26,308 nucleotides of DNA from Planctomycetota bacterium (GCA_021852225.1 JAJZOA010000326.1:2874-29181); one strand, 5' to 3'. Positions 1 through 7,547 are shown, counted from the first letter of the stretch. The notes: a model not told the origin generated them from the letters alone. Program-made: numbers and translations.

Positions 1-1
1 T

Positions 2-871
2 CGATGCGCCCGCTATCTCCCGGCAACCGTCCGCAGCGCCCTTGAATGCGCCGGCACCGAAATACTGATTGCGGAGGACGCCAGCGGCGACGGAACGGTG
101 CAGGTTGCTCGCCAGATAAACCGCCAATTTCCGGACCGCGTCAGACTCATTGAAAACACCAGAAATCTAGGAATGACGGCAAATTGGCGAAATGCTTTCG
201 AGCAGGTCCGGACGCCTTGGGCATTAAAACTTGACGGCGACGACCTTATCAATCCGGCCTACCTCGCCGCCGCACTTTCGATCATAAGGACACAGTCGAA
301 TTTTATGGTAATAGCGGGCGGCTTAGAGGAAATAGGCCCTGACGCCTACCTGGCAGAACCTCCTCCGTCCCATTCAATTAATCCGGAATCGTTCAAATCG
401 TACGCGGGAATCGACGCACTACGCGTCTGTATGGCTTGGACGCCCGTACCGTGCTCATCAAGCATGATCTTTAACATGGACATTTATCAGCGCGTAGGAG
501 GATTCGCCTCCGCCCTGAGCTGGTGCCCAGACAGAGAAATATGGTTCCGATTGGCCCGCCACGGCCCAATAGTGATTTGCGAAGGGCTAGCAGCCTTTTA
601 TCGAGTACTACCTGAAAGCATTACCGCGATTACAAAGCGGGCCGACCGGCAATGTTTCGAGCACAGTCAAATGTTCCGCCTAGCCGAGCGATTCTGGCCT
701 GAGCCAGCGGCCCGCAAACTCTTCCGCCGCGTCTTCTTCCGATCCAGTGGATCGTTTGTGAAATCCGCTTGGCGAGCGCTCCTGCGAGCACGCGCCCAGG
801 AAATACCCGACCGGCTTGGCAACGGCACCCGTGACCTTTGCCGAGCAGTCCGCAGTTTTTGCCGACAATAG
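2..871 (+). CDS. Family 2 glycosyltransferase, 5' end cut by window edge
   Basis: Transfers a sugar from a nucleotide-sugar donor, most likely in surface polysaccharide synthesis. The frame is open from base 2, so the true start lies before the window. Visible codons begin with the GT-A fold signatures: an YLPATVRSAL helix, then ILIAEDASGDGT (the nucleotide-binding DDxSxDGT type) and KLDGDD, the DxD metal and donor site. About 290 residues are present and only the first 10-20 appear to be missing. The C-terminal third is basic (many R and W) and holds an EIWFRLARHGP stretch typical of the acceptor region of these enzymes. There is no membrane segment, so it is probably cytoplasmic. Leucine is encoded by CTA five times, unlike lysC downstream, which has none. 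The acceptor and donor cannot be told from sequence. Confidence 0.85.
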   Translation, partial: RCARYLPATVRSALECAGTEILIAEDASGDGTVQVARQINRQFPDRVRLIENTRNLGMTANWRNAFEQVRTPWALKLDGDDLINPAYLAAALSIIRTQSNFMVIAGGLEEIGPDAYLAEPPPSHSINPESFKSYAGIDALRVCMAWTPVPCSSSMIFNMDIYQRVGGFASALSWCPDREIWFRLARHGPIVICEGLAAFYRVLPESITAITKRADRQCFEHSQMFRLAERFWPEPAARKLFRRVFFRSSGSFVKSAWRALLRARAQEIPDRLGNGTRDLCRAVRSFCRQ

Positions 872-972
872 TTGAGCGAATCCAGAGTGGCTCTGCGAAC
901 ACACCGCCCTAGACGTCACAATGGGGAGAGCCAAGATTTGATCGTTGACGACGTTCCAACACTTTCCCACAG

Positions 973-1010
973 ACCGTCTAAAAAAATAAACAAATATTTG
1001 ACAAGACGGT
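973..1010. promoter_or_regulatory. 7-bp inverted repeat around a promoter -35 box
   Basis: ACCGTCT (973-979) is matched by AGACGGT (1004-1010). The right arm lies between the -35 and -10 boxes of the promoter at 998-1025. The left arm is itself within a small palindrome, AGAC-C-GTCT (971-979). The placement would suit a repressor site. With a 24-bp gap and 7-bp arms, chance is also possible. Confidence 0.3.
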
Positions 1011-1025
1011 AGAAATGTTTATAGT
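998..1025 (+). promoter_or_regulatory. Sigma-70-type promoter candidate
   Basis: TTGACA (998-1003, exact consensus), 16-bp spacer, TATAGT (1020-1025). Transcription would begin near 1032, about 60 nt ahead of the small ORF at 1092. It is the best promoter match I noticed in the window. Confidence 0.55.
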
Positions 1026-1091
1026 TTGGTGTATCAATTCGGCGCCCTACCGTTGACGGATGGAGGTGCCGACCGCTCAAGGAAGTGGGCG

Positions 1092-1223
1092 ATGGCGAGA
1101 GGGAAGGATTCCCAAATCACAGCCAGAAACAATTGCAGATGGCGTCTCGGCCTGGCGCAGATCCTGACTATGTCTCGCGCGACCGAAAAGGGCATCGCCC
1201 GGCGCATCTCTGAGGCTCATTAA
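1092..1223 (+). CDS. Putative small basic protein, 43 aa
   Basis: I do not recognise this protein. It begins at an ATG with a strong Shine-Dalgarno, AAGGAAG (1079-1085), 6 nt upstream, and the promoter at 998-1025 lies just ahead. That alignment of promoter, ribosome site and ORF is the reason for calling it. The peptide starts MARGKDSQITARNN, is rich in R and K, has one Cys and ends in RRISEAH. No signal peptide or membrane segment is seen. The frame continues upstream to a TTG at 1026, but the ATG fits the ribosome site far better. It could instead be a chance ORF within a short regulatory RNA. Confidence 0.35.
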   Translation: MARGKDSQITARNNCRWRLGLAQILTMSRATEKGIARRISEAH

Positions 1224-1338
1224 AATCGCATCTGGAGGATGCCCAAGGCCTGCGCGACTTGGCGTTAGAAGAAATATGCGTTGGGCCGCAGGCAGTCTTT
1301 TAAGAATTTATAGTGTATGCGATTCGACCGTTATTTAA

Positions 1339-1366
1339 TTGAGGCGGCTTGATCGTCAACTAAAAT
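1339..1366 (+). promoter_or_regulatory. Promoter candidate for the exported protein
   Basis: TTGAGG (1339-1344), 16-bp spacer, TAAAAT (1361-1366). It predicts a start near 1373 and a leader of about 60 nt before the ATG at 1436. The leader has a CGCCTT/AAGGCG inverted repeat (1371-1376 and 1402-1407). Confidence 0.4.
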
Positions 1367-1435
1367 CCTTCGCCTTTTTTCGCGCGTCCGACTGGATGCG
1401 GAAGGCGGTTTTGTCTGAACGGAAGGAGTGCCCCA

Positions 1436-2317
1436 ATGAAACGCTTAACATTCCTGTGCCTTGTCGCTGCATCCGCCTCACCCTTCTTGGAAATGTCACC
1501 ACCAGCGCGTGCCCAGAGCTCGATCGTATGGAGTTCGCCCGAGGCCATCACAAGCGCGGATTCGACCCTTACGCAGAAGGGCACCATCCAAAGCGCGACG
1601 GGATGGGGCTACACCTCCGCCAATATTGTGACGCTCTCAAACGGGACGACAATAAACTTTCTGCCCGGGACAATTAACAGCGCGGGCAACCCAGCGCCGT
1701 CAGGGGCGGCGGATACCAGCGGTGATGGCGCCGCGTCTCCCGCCAATTTCAATCCCTCAAGTGGGAATGTGACCTTCGACAAAGTCCTAAACGGGTTCGT
1801 ATATGATGGCGGCCCGCACACAATAACGCTTTTCGGATTGACCACGGGCGTCCAATACAGTGTGCAGCTATTCGCACTGGACGACCGGGGTACTGAAAAT
1901 GGGTCGGGCACAATCTTACAAAGAATCGCGGATTTCCAAGCCCCCGGCAGTACGAGCGACGCCTCGTATTTCGTACCGATGGCTGCCAACGATTATGTTA
2001 TTGGCACATTCACGGCCAATGGCCAAACTCAGGAAATCATTGAGAATTTCTTCAATTCACCATACTACAATCCAAATTCGATCGCCTGGATGCTGGACAT
2101 GACCGCCGCAACCTTCGGCAATATCAACGCCCTGGTGGTCCGCCAGCTCACTCCGAACCCGCCCATTCCCGCCCAATCTGCCGTTCCCCTCCCCTCATCA
2201 TTTTGCCTGGCCCTAATCGGCACATTTGTGCTATTCCTGAATTGCCGGGCAAAAACCAGGAAAGTCAAAGTAATGGCCGGTCCTGCTGATTCCCGATTGG
2301 CAGCCGTCAGCGCGTAA
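1436..2317 (+). CDS. Exported PEP-CTERM-like protein
   Basis: A 293-aa secreted protein of unknown specific role. The ATG follows GGAAGGAG by a few bases. Residues 1-26 form a signal peptide (basic MKR, hydrophobic core, ARA-Q cleavage-like end). The body is rich in G, S, T and N, and includes NGFVYDGGPHTITLFGLTTG and YSVQLFALDDRG, a beta-sandwich style I associate with planctomycete and verrucomicrobial PEP-CTERM proteins. Near the C terminus VPLPSS (250-255) is followed by a hydrophobic run (256-270) and basic residues (R271, K273, R275, K276), the order of a PEP-CTERM/exosortase sorting signal in a VPLP variant. An extra tail of about 17 residues follows, which is unusual because the basic cluster normally ends the protein. 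It sits among glycosyltransferases, as exosortase targets often do. The product is probably surface-attached or released to the matrix. Confidence 0.75.
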   Translation: MKRLTFLCLVAASASPFLEMSPPARAQSSIVWSSPEAITSADSTLTQKGTIQSATGWGYTSANIVTLSNGTTINFLPGTINSAGNPAPSGAADTSGDGAASPANFNPSSGNVTFDKVLNGFVYDGGPHTITLFGLTTGVQYSVQLFALDDRGTENGSGTILQRIADFQAPGSTSDASYFVPMAANDYVIGTFTANGQTQEIIENFFNSPYYNPNSIAWMLDMTAATFGNINALVVRQLTPNPPIPAQSAVPLPSSFCLALIGTFVLFLNCRAKTRKVKVMAGPADSRLAAVSA

Positions 2318-2566
2318 TCTCAGGAATTGTTTTCGATAATACCCAAGAGTCTGGTAATCAATCCAGTTACCCCAAACGGCAAATACCTATGATTTATATG
2401 AACGACTATTAAGATTCGCGTCCGCCGGAACCGCAGTTCTTGCATTAAAAATCAACGAATCGTAATTTCGGTAATTGACAGGTAAATAACCCGTGAACCC
2501 AACCGCCCCCAAAGGTCGTTAAAAAGGGACGCCCCACATCCAAACGCCAGGCTTGGGGGCTTGATC

Positions 2567-2689
2567 ATGGCGAGCCGGTACGTCACTAAGGCTGCAGACG
2601 GCCACCCAATCAAAGTGAAGCGCCGTCCCGGAACCCGGGAAACGGACCGAATATTCCGAAGCAAGATTGCTGAAATATTTTCGAAATGA
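2567..2689 (+). CDS. Possible small basic protein, 40 aa
   Basis: ATG at 2567 follows a purine run (TTGGGGGC, 2553-2560) at a usable distance. The peptide begins MASRYVTKAADGHPIKVK, is strongly hydrophilic and basic, and ends in a possible amphipathic helix (RIFRSKIAEIFSK). I do not recognise it. There is no clear promoter, and the minus strand in the same place is also open. It may be chance. Confidence 0.2.
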   Translation: MASRYVTKAADGHPIKVKRRPGTRETDRIFRSKIAEIFSK

Positions 2690-2843
2690 CCATCCTGAAA
2701 AACAAAGGAGATACAGCGCATCTCCCCCCAGCTGGGTGGCTCTTTAATTTTTTCACTTGCCACAATCCACGCCACCGGCAATCAGCAACGCTGCCGAGTT
2801 TGTCTAAACGGCCGCATTTCATAAGAATCCGGGAACCTTCTAA

Positions 2844-2944
2844 TGCTCTGTCACATCAGAATGTTAGGATTGGCAAGGAATCCCGACCTTTTCCGGTGTG
2901 TCTTTCGCGAGTCAGTCTCCCCAAAATTTAACGGTGACAGAGCA
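2844..2944. repeat. 11-bp perfect inverted repeats bounding 101 bp
   Basis: TGCTCTGTCAC (2844-2854) and GTGACAGAGCA (2934-2944) are exact reverse complements with 79 bp between them. The right copy ends 9 bp from the stop of the minus-strand glycosyltransferase. The spacing would fit a tiny MITE-like element or a long-range RNA stem. No clear target-site duplication is seen: the flanks are ..TTCTAA and CTATG.., sharing only an offset CTA. Confidence 0.4.
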
Positions 2945-2953
2945 CTATGCCCA

Positions 2954-4111
2954 TCAGTCAACTGCGGCCTTCAATTTCAGCATTTCCGCATAGAAATCTC
3001 GAAGTTTACCGACCGTTAAGCCGGGATCCAGCCTCTCCAATACCCAGCGACGGCCAAAAATTCCCAATTGTCGACGCCGCGGCTCGTCAGAAAGTACCCG
3101 TAGAATGGATTCGCCAATCGACCATGAAGTGGGGTCAGCAATGCAGCCCGCCCCGCTGGCCATTATCTCTTTATGGACCGCGACATCCGGAGTAAGAACG
3201 ACCGGCGTCTCGCACGCAACTACTTCCACCGCGACCCTGTCGATCCCCTCAACGGCACCAGTCGCTACTAGAACGTCGGCTCGCCGGTAAAGCGAAAGCA
3301 GTGATGCGCCCGCAATCGTCGGCAAGAAATGGACACTTCCCGCGTCTCCGCAGGAAGTCCTCAGGCCCTGAATTTTTTGGGCGAACCGCACGCTGTCATC
3401 GCCAACGAATATCAATTGAGCCCGGGGAAAACGCGACAGCACGGTCTCGAACGCCCCCACCAGAACCGCGTAGATCCCGCTGCCTACCTCGGCGGTGGCG
3501 AGGCTTAGGACCCACGGGCCATCCCTCCGAATTGCCGGAGCAAGCAACTCAGCAATTTCCAATTCCGGCAGCCTTTCATAGAAGGAAGGGCTAAGCGCAA
3601 ATGGTTGAACAAACCCCGGAACTCTCGTTGAAAGAATTGGCCGACTGACCTCAAATTCCATCTGACTGGCAAAATGAAATCCCGAAACCTGCCGCGCAGC
3701 CCGAAGGGCCAAACTACGTGAAAAATATCTCAAAACCGACCGGGGCGGTCCCAGGAAACGGGAAATCAAATACCCGTGAGGCGAACAGACAACTGGCTTT
3801 CCAAGCCACCGTGCTGAGGCAATCGCAGGAACACATGGAACTTGAGACAGACCATGAACATGAACAATATCCGCTAGCGCTACCAGATCATCTAGGTCCT
3901 CGCAGCGGGATCCTAGAAGGGCCTGCCCCTTGGTTAGACCGACCTCGCGGCCTCGCTCCGCAGCAAGCCCATTGGCCCGCTCGCCGCCAGCGAGCAGCCA
4001 GACAATGGTGCTCTCGAAGCCAGAGGTTCTCAACCAGAAGGTCAAATCGTTGACGCCGTAGGCTGTCAACCCGGCCGACCGATCACTGCGGGCGACATGA
4101 AGGATGTGCAT
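2954..4111 (-). CDS. GT4-like glycosyltransferase (GT-B fold)
   Basis: A 385-aa retaining-type glycosyltransferase, probably adding a sugar during exopolysaccharide or O-antigen type synthesis in the cytoplasm. From the ATG at 4111 it begins MHILHVARSD, the usual first beta strand. The donor-half signature is EGIDRVAVE (E289 to E297, the EX7E motif), followed by ETPVVLTPDVAVHKEIM. HVHG (84-87) and CSPHGY (109-114) mark the acceptor half, and QLIFVGDD (232-239) starts the Rossmann donor domain. The frame is open 52 codons further upstream, but that extension is proline-rich and unlike the family, while GGAG lies 10 nt before 4111. The gene converges on the exported protein. CTA leucine codons are common, as in the first gene. 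The N-terminal region has GLTAYGVN where GGxxxxv is usual, so the acceptor is not predictable. Confidence 0.85.
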   Translation of the reverse strand: MHILHVARSDRSAGLTAYGVNDLTFWLRTSGFESTIVWLLAGGERANGLAAERGREVGLTKGQALLGSRCEDLDDLVALADIVHVHGLSQVPCVPAIASARWLGKPVVCSPHGYLISRFLGPPRSVLRYFSRSLALRAARQVSGFHFASQMEFEVSRPILSTRVPGFVQPFALSPSFYERLPELEIAELLAPAIRRDGPWVLSLATAEVGSGIYAVLVGAFETVLSRFPRAQLIFVGDDSVRFAQKIQGLRTSCGDAGSVHFLPTIAGASLLSLYRRADVLVATGAVEGIDRVAVEVVACETPVVLTPDVAVHKEIMASGAGCIADPTSWSIGESILRVLSDEPRRRQLGIFGRRWVLERLDPGLTVGKLRDFYAEMLKLKAAVD

Positions 4112-4142
4112 TTCGCGGTCACTCCAAAACGTATTGAGCGAT

Positions 4143-4148
4143 AGTATA
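4143..4148 (-). promoter_or_regulatory. -10 box candidate for the GT4 gene
   Basis: On the minus strand this reads TATACT, about 30 nt before the ATG at 4111. No good -35 box lies at the right distance (TCCAGC at 18 bp is poor). It coincides with the breakpoint where the truncated glycosyltransferase on the other strand begins, so the event may have supplied or damaged the promoter. Confidence 0.3.
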
Positions 4149-4185
4149 TCAGGTAAAAAAGCTAAAGCTGGACACGGATGGGACC

Positions 4186-4890
4186 TTGGATATCGCCGGG
4201 AGGTTGGGGGCGAAAATTGTCCAGCGGCGATGGGATGACGAAGCCACCCACCTGAACTGGGCGGCAACCCATATCGATTTTGGCCGCCCTTGGGTCCTGC
4301 ATTTTGACGCCGATGAACGCATGACGCCGGAACTCTGGACGGAAATGACCTCCCGCACAGCCGCGGCCACGGATTCGGCTGCTTTTGAAATGCGCCGCAA
4401 GGATATGTTCATGGGAACATGGATACGCCACAGCAGCTTTTATCCCTGCTGGTTTGCGCGGCTTTATCAGCCGCCGAAAATCCGCTGGGAACGTGTCATC
4501 AACCCGGTCACGATTGTCGATGGCCCCATTGGACGCCTCGACGGTCATTTTTTTCACTATCCGTTCAGCAAGGGAACCGGCGGGTGGTTTGCGCGCCATA
4601 TTAAATATGCCGAAGGAGAGGCGGCGGAACTGCTTAAATCCGATTTGCAGCCGATTCAGTGGAATAAACTGCTCTCGGGAGGGCAGGACCGGCGCCGAGA
4701 ACTTAAACGGCTGTTTTACCGCATGCCGGCCCGACCCATGATTAAATTTCTGGTGTTGTATTTACTCCGCCGCGGCTTTCTGGATGGGCGGGCCGGGTAT
4801 CATTATGCGCGGATGCAATCAGTTTATGAATATATGATTCACTTGCGCGTCCTGGAGGAAAAACGCCGCGCCGCGGGCCAGCCGGTTTAG
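4186..4890 (+). pseudogene. Family 2 glycosyltransferase lacking its N terminus
   Basis: This resembles the WaaE/KdtX-type lipopolysaccharide core glucosyltransferases. Such proteins normally start with about 35-40 residues forming the first beta strand and a DSxSxDGT nucleotide site. Here the recognisable frame begins inside that site: in-frame codons from 4138 read ..KLDTDGTLDIAGRLG.., directly preceded by a TGA stop at 4135-4137. The only available starts are TTG (4186) or later codons, so the first strand and the N-terminal part of the donor pocket are gone. The rest is intact: VLHFDADERM (DxD), a WERVINPV segment, FFHYPF, and a basic C-terminal region. At 234 aa it is shorter than the usual 250-270. 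The gene before it runs divergently, so no upstream partner supplies the missing part. It is probably inactive, or possibly a product of an assembly join. Confidence 0.7.
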
Positions 4891-4938
4891 ACTCTGCAAC
4901 TGGAATGGGCGTATTGATTCGCCACCATTTAGCGGACA

Positions 4939-4959
4939 CCTCCACTTTTTCGGTGGAGG
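4939..4959 (+). terminator. Hairpin after the truncated glycosyltransferase
   Basis: CCTCCAC (4939-4945), loop TTTTTCG, GTGGAGG (4953-4959): a perfect 7-bp stem about 50 bp after the stop. There is no U tract after it, so it is at best a non-classical terminator. The 8-mer GCCACCAT flanks it on both sides (4921-4928 and 4959-4966). Confidence 0.35.
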
Positions 4960-5176
4960 CCACCATGACTCCGGGCTTCCAACCGCCGCTATTCAGGAAT
5001 GGGTGAAGGGACAACAATAAAGTTCCGCAGCCACAAGCAATTGCGGCGACGACCCACACGGTGGGCATGAATTTCAGATATTCCGCCGACCGGTATTTTT
5101 GCGTTTCTAAGGTGTTTACGCTAGATTGCCCGGTTTGTGTGAATTTCCCCTGGCGGGGAGAAGTGCTTGGAATGTT

Positions 5177-6385
5177 ATGGGTTTGATTTTACAGAAATTC
5201 GGCGGAACATCGGTGGCCACGGCGGAGAAAATCCATGCCGCGGCGGCGAAAGTTGTAGCTGCTAAAATCGCCGGAAATAAGGTGGTGGTGGTCGTATCGG
5301 CAATGGGGCACGCGACAGATGAACTGCTGGAACTGGCCCGGCAAGTCTGCCCGAATCCACCTAAACGTGAACTTGACCAGCTTCTGGCGACCGGCGAACA
5401 GGTCACTATTGCCCTGATTGCCATGGCCCTGCACCAGCAGGGGCATGAGGCGATCAGTTTCACCGGCGGCCAGATAGGGCTGATTACGGATAATGTTCAC
5501 AGCAAGGCACGCATCCGCGAAATAGATAAAAAGCGGATTGAGGCGGAACTTGAGGCCGGCAAGATTGTGATTGTGGCCGGTTTCCAGGGAGTCACGGAAA
5601 AAGGAGATGTGACCACGCTGGGCCGGGGCGGCAGCAACGCCACGCTGGTGGCCCTGGGGGCGGTTTTAGGCGGTGCGTGCGAAAACTTCACCGATGTGGA
5701 TGGCGTATTCACCGCCGACCCGCGCATTGTGAAAAACGCCCGCAAGATAGATCAGATCAGTTATGATGAAATGATGGAATTATCCAGCGTAGGGGCCGGC
5801 GTACTGCAGACCCGTGCGGTGGAATTTGCCAAGAAATACAATGTGCCGATTCATGTCCGTAACAGCGGGCACGACCGGCCGGGAACCTGGATTGTCGCGG
5901 AGACCAAGGCGATGGAACATGTTGTGGTGGCGGGATGCGCCCTGAAAAAAGACCTGACGCGCATTACGCTGAAAAATATCCCAGACCGGCCGGGTATTGT
6001 GGCCCGCATTTTCACCGCGGTCGCTGAACACAATATTGTGGTGGATGACATTATTCAAAACGTGATGGATGACAAGACGGCCAATATCAGTTTCACGGTT
6101 GAACATGGCGATCTGGCGGACCTGAAGCCTGTGGTGGATCGACTGACGGTGGAACTGGGCGGATCAGCCACCTATGAAAAGGACCTGGCCAAAGTTTCCG
6201 CGGTGGGCGTCGGAATGAAGCAGGCCACTGGCGTGGCGGGCACCATGTTTTCCGCCCTGGCTAGCGAGGGCATTAACATTCAGAATATTTCCACCAGCGA
6301 AATCAGAATCAGTTGCACCGTGGCGCGGCAGGATGCCGACAAGGCGCTGCGGGCGGTTCATGCCGCCTTTGGACTTGGCAGCTGA
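5177..6385 (+). CDS. lysC: Aspartate kinase
   Basis: Catalyses ATP-dependent phosphorylation of L-aspartate, the first step toward lysine, threonine, methionine and diaminopimelate. The 402-aa length matches the monofunctional class. The kinase domain starts KFGGTSVAT (substrate and phosphate site), with VVVVSAMG near residue 40, GFQGVTEKGDVTTLGRGGSN near 140 and FTDVDGVFTADPRIV near 180. Two ACT regulatory domains follow (ITLKNIPDRPGIVARIF and VSAVGVGMKQATGVAGTMF), which bind the amino-acid inhibitor, usually lysine and/or threonine. I start at ATG 5177 (MGLILQKFGG) because family members begin just before KFGG; the frame is open 17 codons upstream to a TTG at 5126 but that part is unlike the family. 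The ribosome site is weak (TTGGAA). It stands alone, with no asd or dapA beside it. Confidence 0.96.
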   Translation: MGLILQKFGGTSVATAEKIHAAAAKVVAAKIAGNKVVVVVSAMGHATDELLELARQVCPNPPKRELDQLLATGEQVTIALIAMALHQQGHEAISFTGGQIGLITDNVHSKARIREIDKKRIEAELEAGKIVIVAGFQGVTEKGDVTTLGRGGSNATLVALGAVLGGACENFTDVDGVFTADPRIVKNARKIDQISYDEMMELSSVGAGVLQTRAVEFAKKYNVPIHVRNSGHDRPGTWIVAETKAMEHVVVAGCALKKDLTRITLKNIPDRPGIVARIFTAVAEHNIVVDDIIQNVMDDKTANISFTVEHGDLADLKPVVDRLTVELGGSATYEKDLAKVSAVGVGMKQATGVAGTMFSALASEGINIQNISTSEIRISCTVARQDADKALRAVHAAFGLGS

Positions 6386-6425
6386 TCCGCACCGCCAGCG
6401 CGTACGACATATTTTGCACAGGAGA

Positions 6426-6442
6426 GCCGCCCTGCGGGCGGC
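6426..6442 (+). terminator. GC-rich hairpin after lysC
   Basis: GCCGCCC (6426-6432), loop TGC, GGGCGGC (6436-6442): a perfect 7-bp GC stem 40 bp past the lysC stop. It is not directly followed by a U run. It likely ends or slows lysC transcription and separates it from the transporter locus. Confidence 0.5.
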
Positions 6443-6511
6443 CGACAGGATGCATGCTTTTCCGGCGACGATAGTGTATTGATTCGCCGCAAGCCTGGAG
6501 TCGCGGTTCAC

Positions 6512-7462
6512 ATGACGCTGTTGACGATCAGAACAGACCCCCCGTCGGCTGCGGCCCCTGCATCGCCCATGCGGCTGGCCTGGCTGCGATTCGGAGACAA
6601 CCGGCTGGGGATAGCGGGTCTAGTCGGCCTGACGATTCTGGCGATGCTGTGTTACGGCACGCTTCCCTGGACCTTAACGCATTACAACCAGCAGAATCTG
6701 CACAACGTGCTTCAATCGCCGGACGCGGCACACTGGATGGGGACGGATCGGCTGGGGCGGGATTTATTCTGCCGGTTTCTGCTGGGCGGGGCCATTTCAC
6801 TGTTTATCGGCCTGGCTTCGGCCGCAATTGCCGTCAGCATCGGCGTTGTCGTGGGGCTGGTTGCCGGGTACACGGGCGGCCGAACCGATGCGTTTCTGAT
6901 GCGTAGTGTGGATGTGCTGTATGGCCTGCCGAATATTCTGCTGGTGATTCTGCTTAGGGTGGCCCTGCTTGGTCGTGTAGGCGGCTGGCTGGGCGCGGCG
7001 GGCGTGCGGCAGCCGCAGACTTTTGCGGGACTTCTGGTTTTGCTTGTGGGAATTGGGGCGGTCAGTTGGCTGACCATGGCGCGGGTGGTTCGCAGCGGAG
7101 TCATGAGCCTGCGTGACCAGCCCTTTGTGGAGGCGGCCCGAGCGATGGGCCTTGGTCCGATGCGCATCATGTTTCGGCATATTCTGCCCAATCTGGTCAG
7201 TTCGGTGGTGGTGTACGCCACCTTGACGGTTCCCGGAGCGATATTGAGCGAATCATTTTTAAGTTTTCTGGGATTGGGAGTTCAGCCCCCGCTGCCAACA
7301 TGGGGAAATCTTGCGTCCGCGGGTGTGGGTGATATCAATCCGATTCATACACACTGGTGGCTGATATTCTGGCCGTGCGCGGGGCTGGGAATGGGCCTGT
7401 TGTGCCTGAATTTTGTGGGCGATGCCCTGCGGGATGCGCTGGACCCGCGCACAAGACCCTGA
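6512..7462 (+). CDS. Oligopeptide ABC transporter permease, DppC/OppC type (first copy)
   Basis: A 316-aa inner-membrane subunit of a peptide-type ABC importer. It starts at ATG 6512, with CTGGAG 11 nt upstream; an in-frame TTG at 6479 lacks such a site. It has a first membrane helix near 32-50, then HWMGTDRLGRDLFCRFLLGG, the sequence that marks C-type permeases, and about five more helices. The cytoplasmic EAA loop, which docks on the ATPase, reads EAARAMGLGPMRIMFRHILPN-like (split around residues 206-226). The C terminus DALRDALDPRTRP is typical. It lies before the solute-binding protein gene and about 110 bp from it, separated by two hairpins (7494-7547). A second C-type permease lies later in the same locus, so the role of this copy (alternative partner or separate transporter) is open. 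Confidence 0.9.
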   Translation: MTLLTIRTDPPSAAAPASPMRLAWLRFGDNRLGIAGLVGLTILAMLCYGTLPWTLTHYNQQNLHNVLQSPDAAHWMGTDRLGRDLFCRFLLGGAISLFIGLASAAIAVSIGVVVGLVAGYTGGRTDAFLMRSVDVLYGLPNILLVILLRVALLGRVGGWLGAAGVRQPQTFAGLLVLLVGIGAVSWLTMARVVRSGVMSLRDQPFVEAARAMGLGPMRIMFRHILPNLVSSVVVYATLTVPGAILSESFLSFLGLGVQPPLPTWGNLASAGVGDINPIHTHWWLIFWPCAGLGMGLLCLNFVGDALRDALDPRTRP

Positions 7463-7493
7463 TTTGCGGTTAGAATTCCGGCACGGAAAAGCG

Positions 7494-7547
7494 GGGCGGC
7501 CGGTTGACCGCCCGCACACAAAGGCCGGCAAGCCCTTCGGGCACCGG
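7494..7547 (+). terminator. Two hairpins between permease and binding-protein genes
   Basis: GGGCGG/CCGCCC (7494-7499 and 7508-7513, 8-nt loop) is followed by CCGG..GCCC-TTC-GGGC..CCGG (7525-7547). There is no U tract. They may act as an attenuator or mRNA stabiliser between the first permease and the binding-protein cistron, giving different expression levels. Confidence 0.4.

Larger units (their letters stand above)
872..1435. other. 564-bp spacer with promoter candidates and one small ORF
   Basis: This gap between the glycosyltransferase and the exported protein holds a near-consensus promoter (998-1025), a 43-codon ORF with a good Shine-Dalgarno (1092-1223) and a second promoter candidate (1339-1366). 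A 5-bp hairpin (883-895, CAGAG-TGG-CTCTG) follows the upstream stop but lacks a U tract. No RNA gene or transposase remnant was recognised. Confidence 0.6.
2318..2953. other. 636-bp spacer without a clear gene
   Basis: It separates the exported protein from the converging glycosyltransferase. No long ORF here is convincing. It holds a 40-codon small ORF candidate (2567-2689) and a pair of 11-bp inverted repeats 79 bp apart (2844-2944). No terminator with a U tract was found. Confidence 0.5.

Noticed and set aside
1339..1677. 112-codon plus-strand frame overlapping the PEP-CTERM-like gene
   Set aside because: The overlapping frame has the better ribosome site, a signal peptide and a sorting-type C terminus.
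2452..2781. 109-codon minus-strand frame in the 2318-2953 gap
   Set aside because: No ribosome site and no motif; overlapping frames in both directions suggest chance.
4742..5068. 108-codon minus-strand frame starting with a hydrophobic stretch
   Set aside because: It overlaps the glycosyltransferase by about 150 bases, loses protein-like character after the first 30 residues and has no ribosome site.
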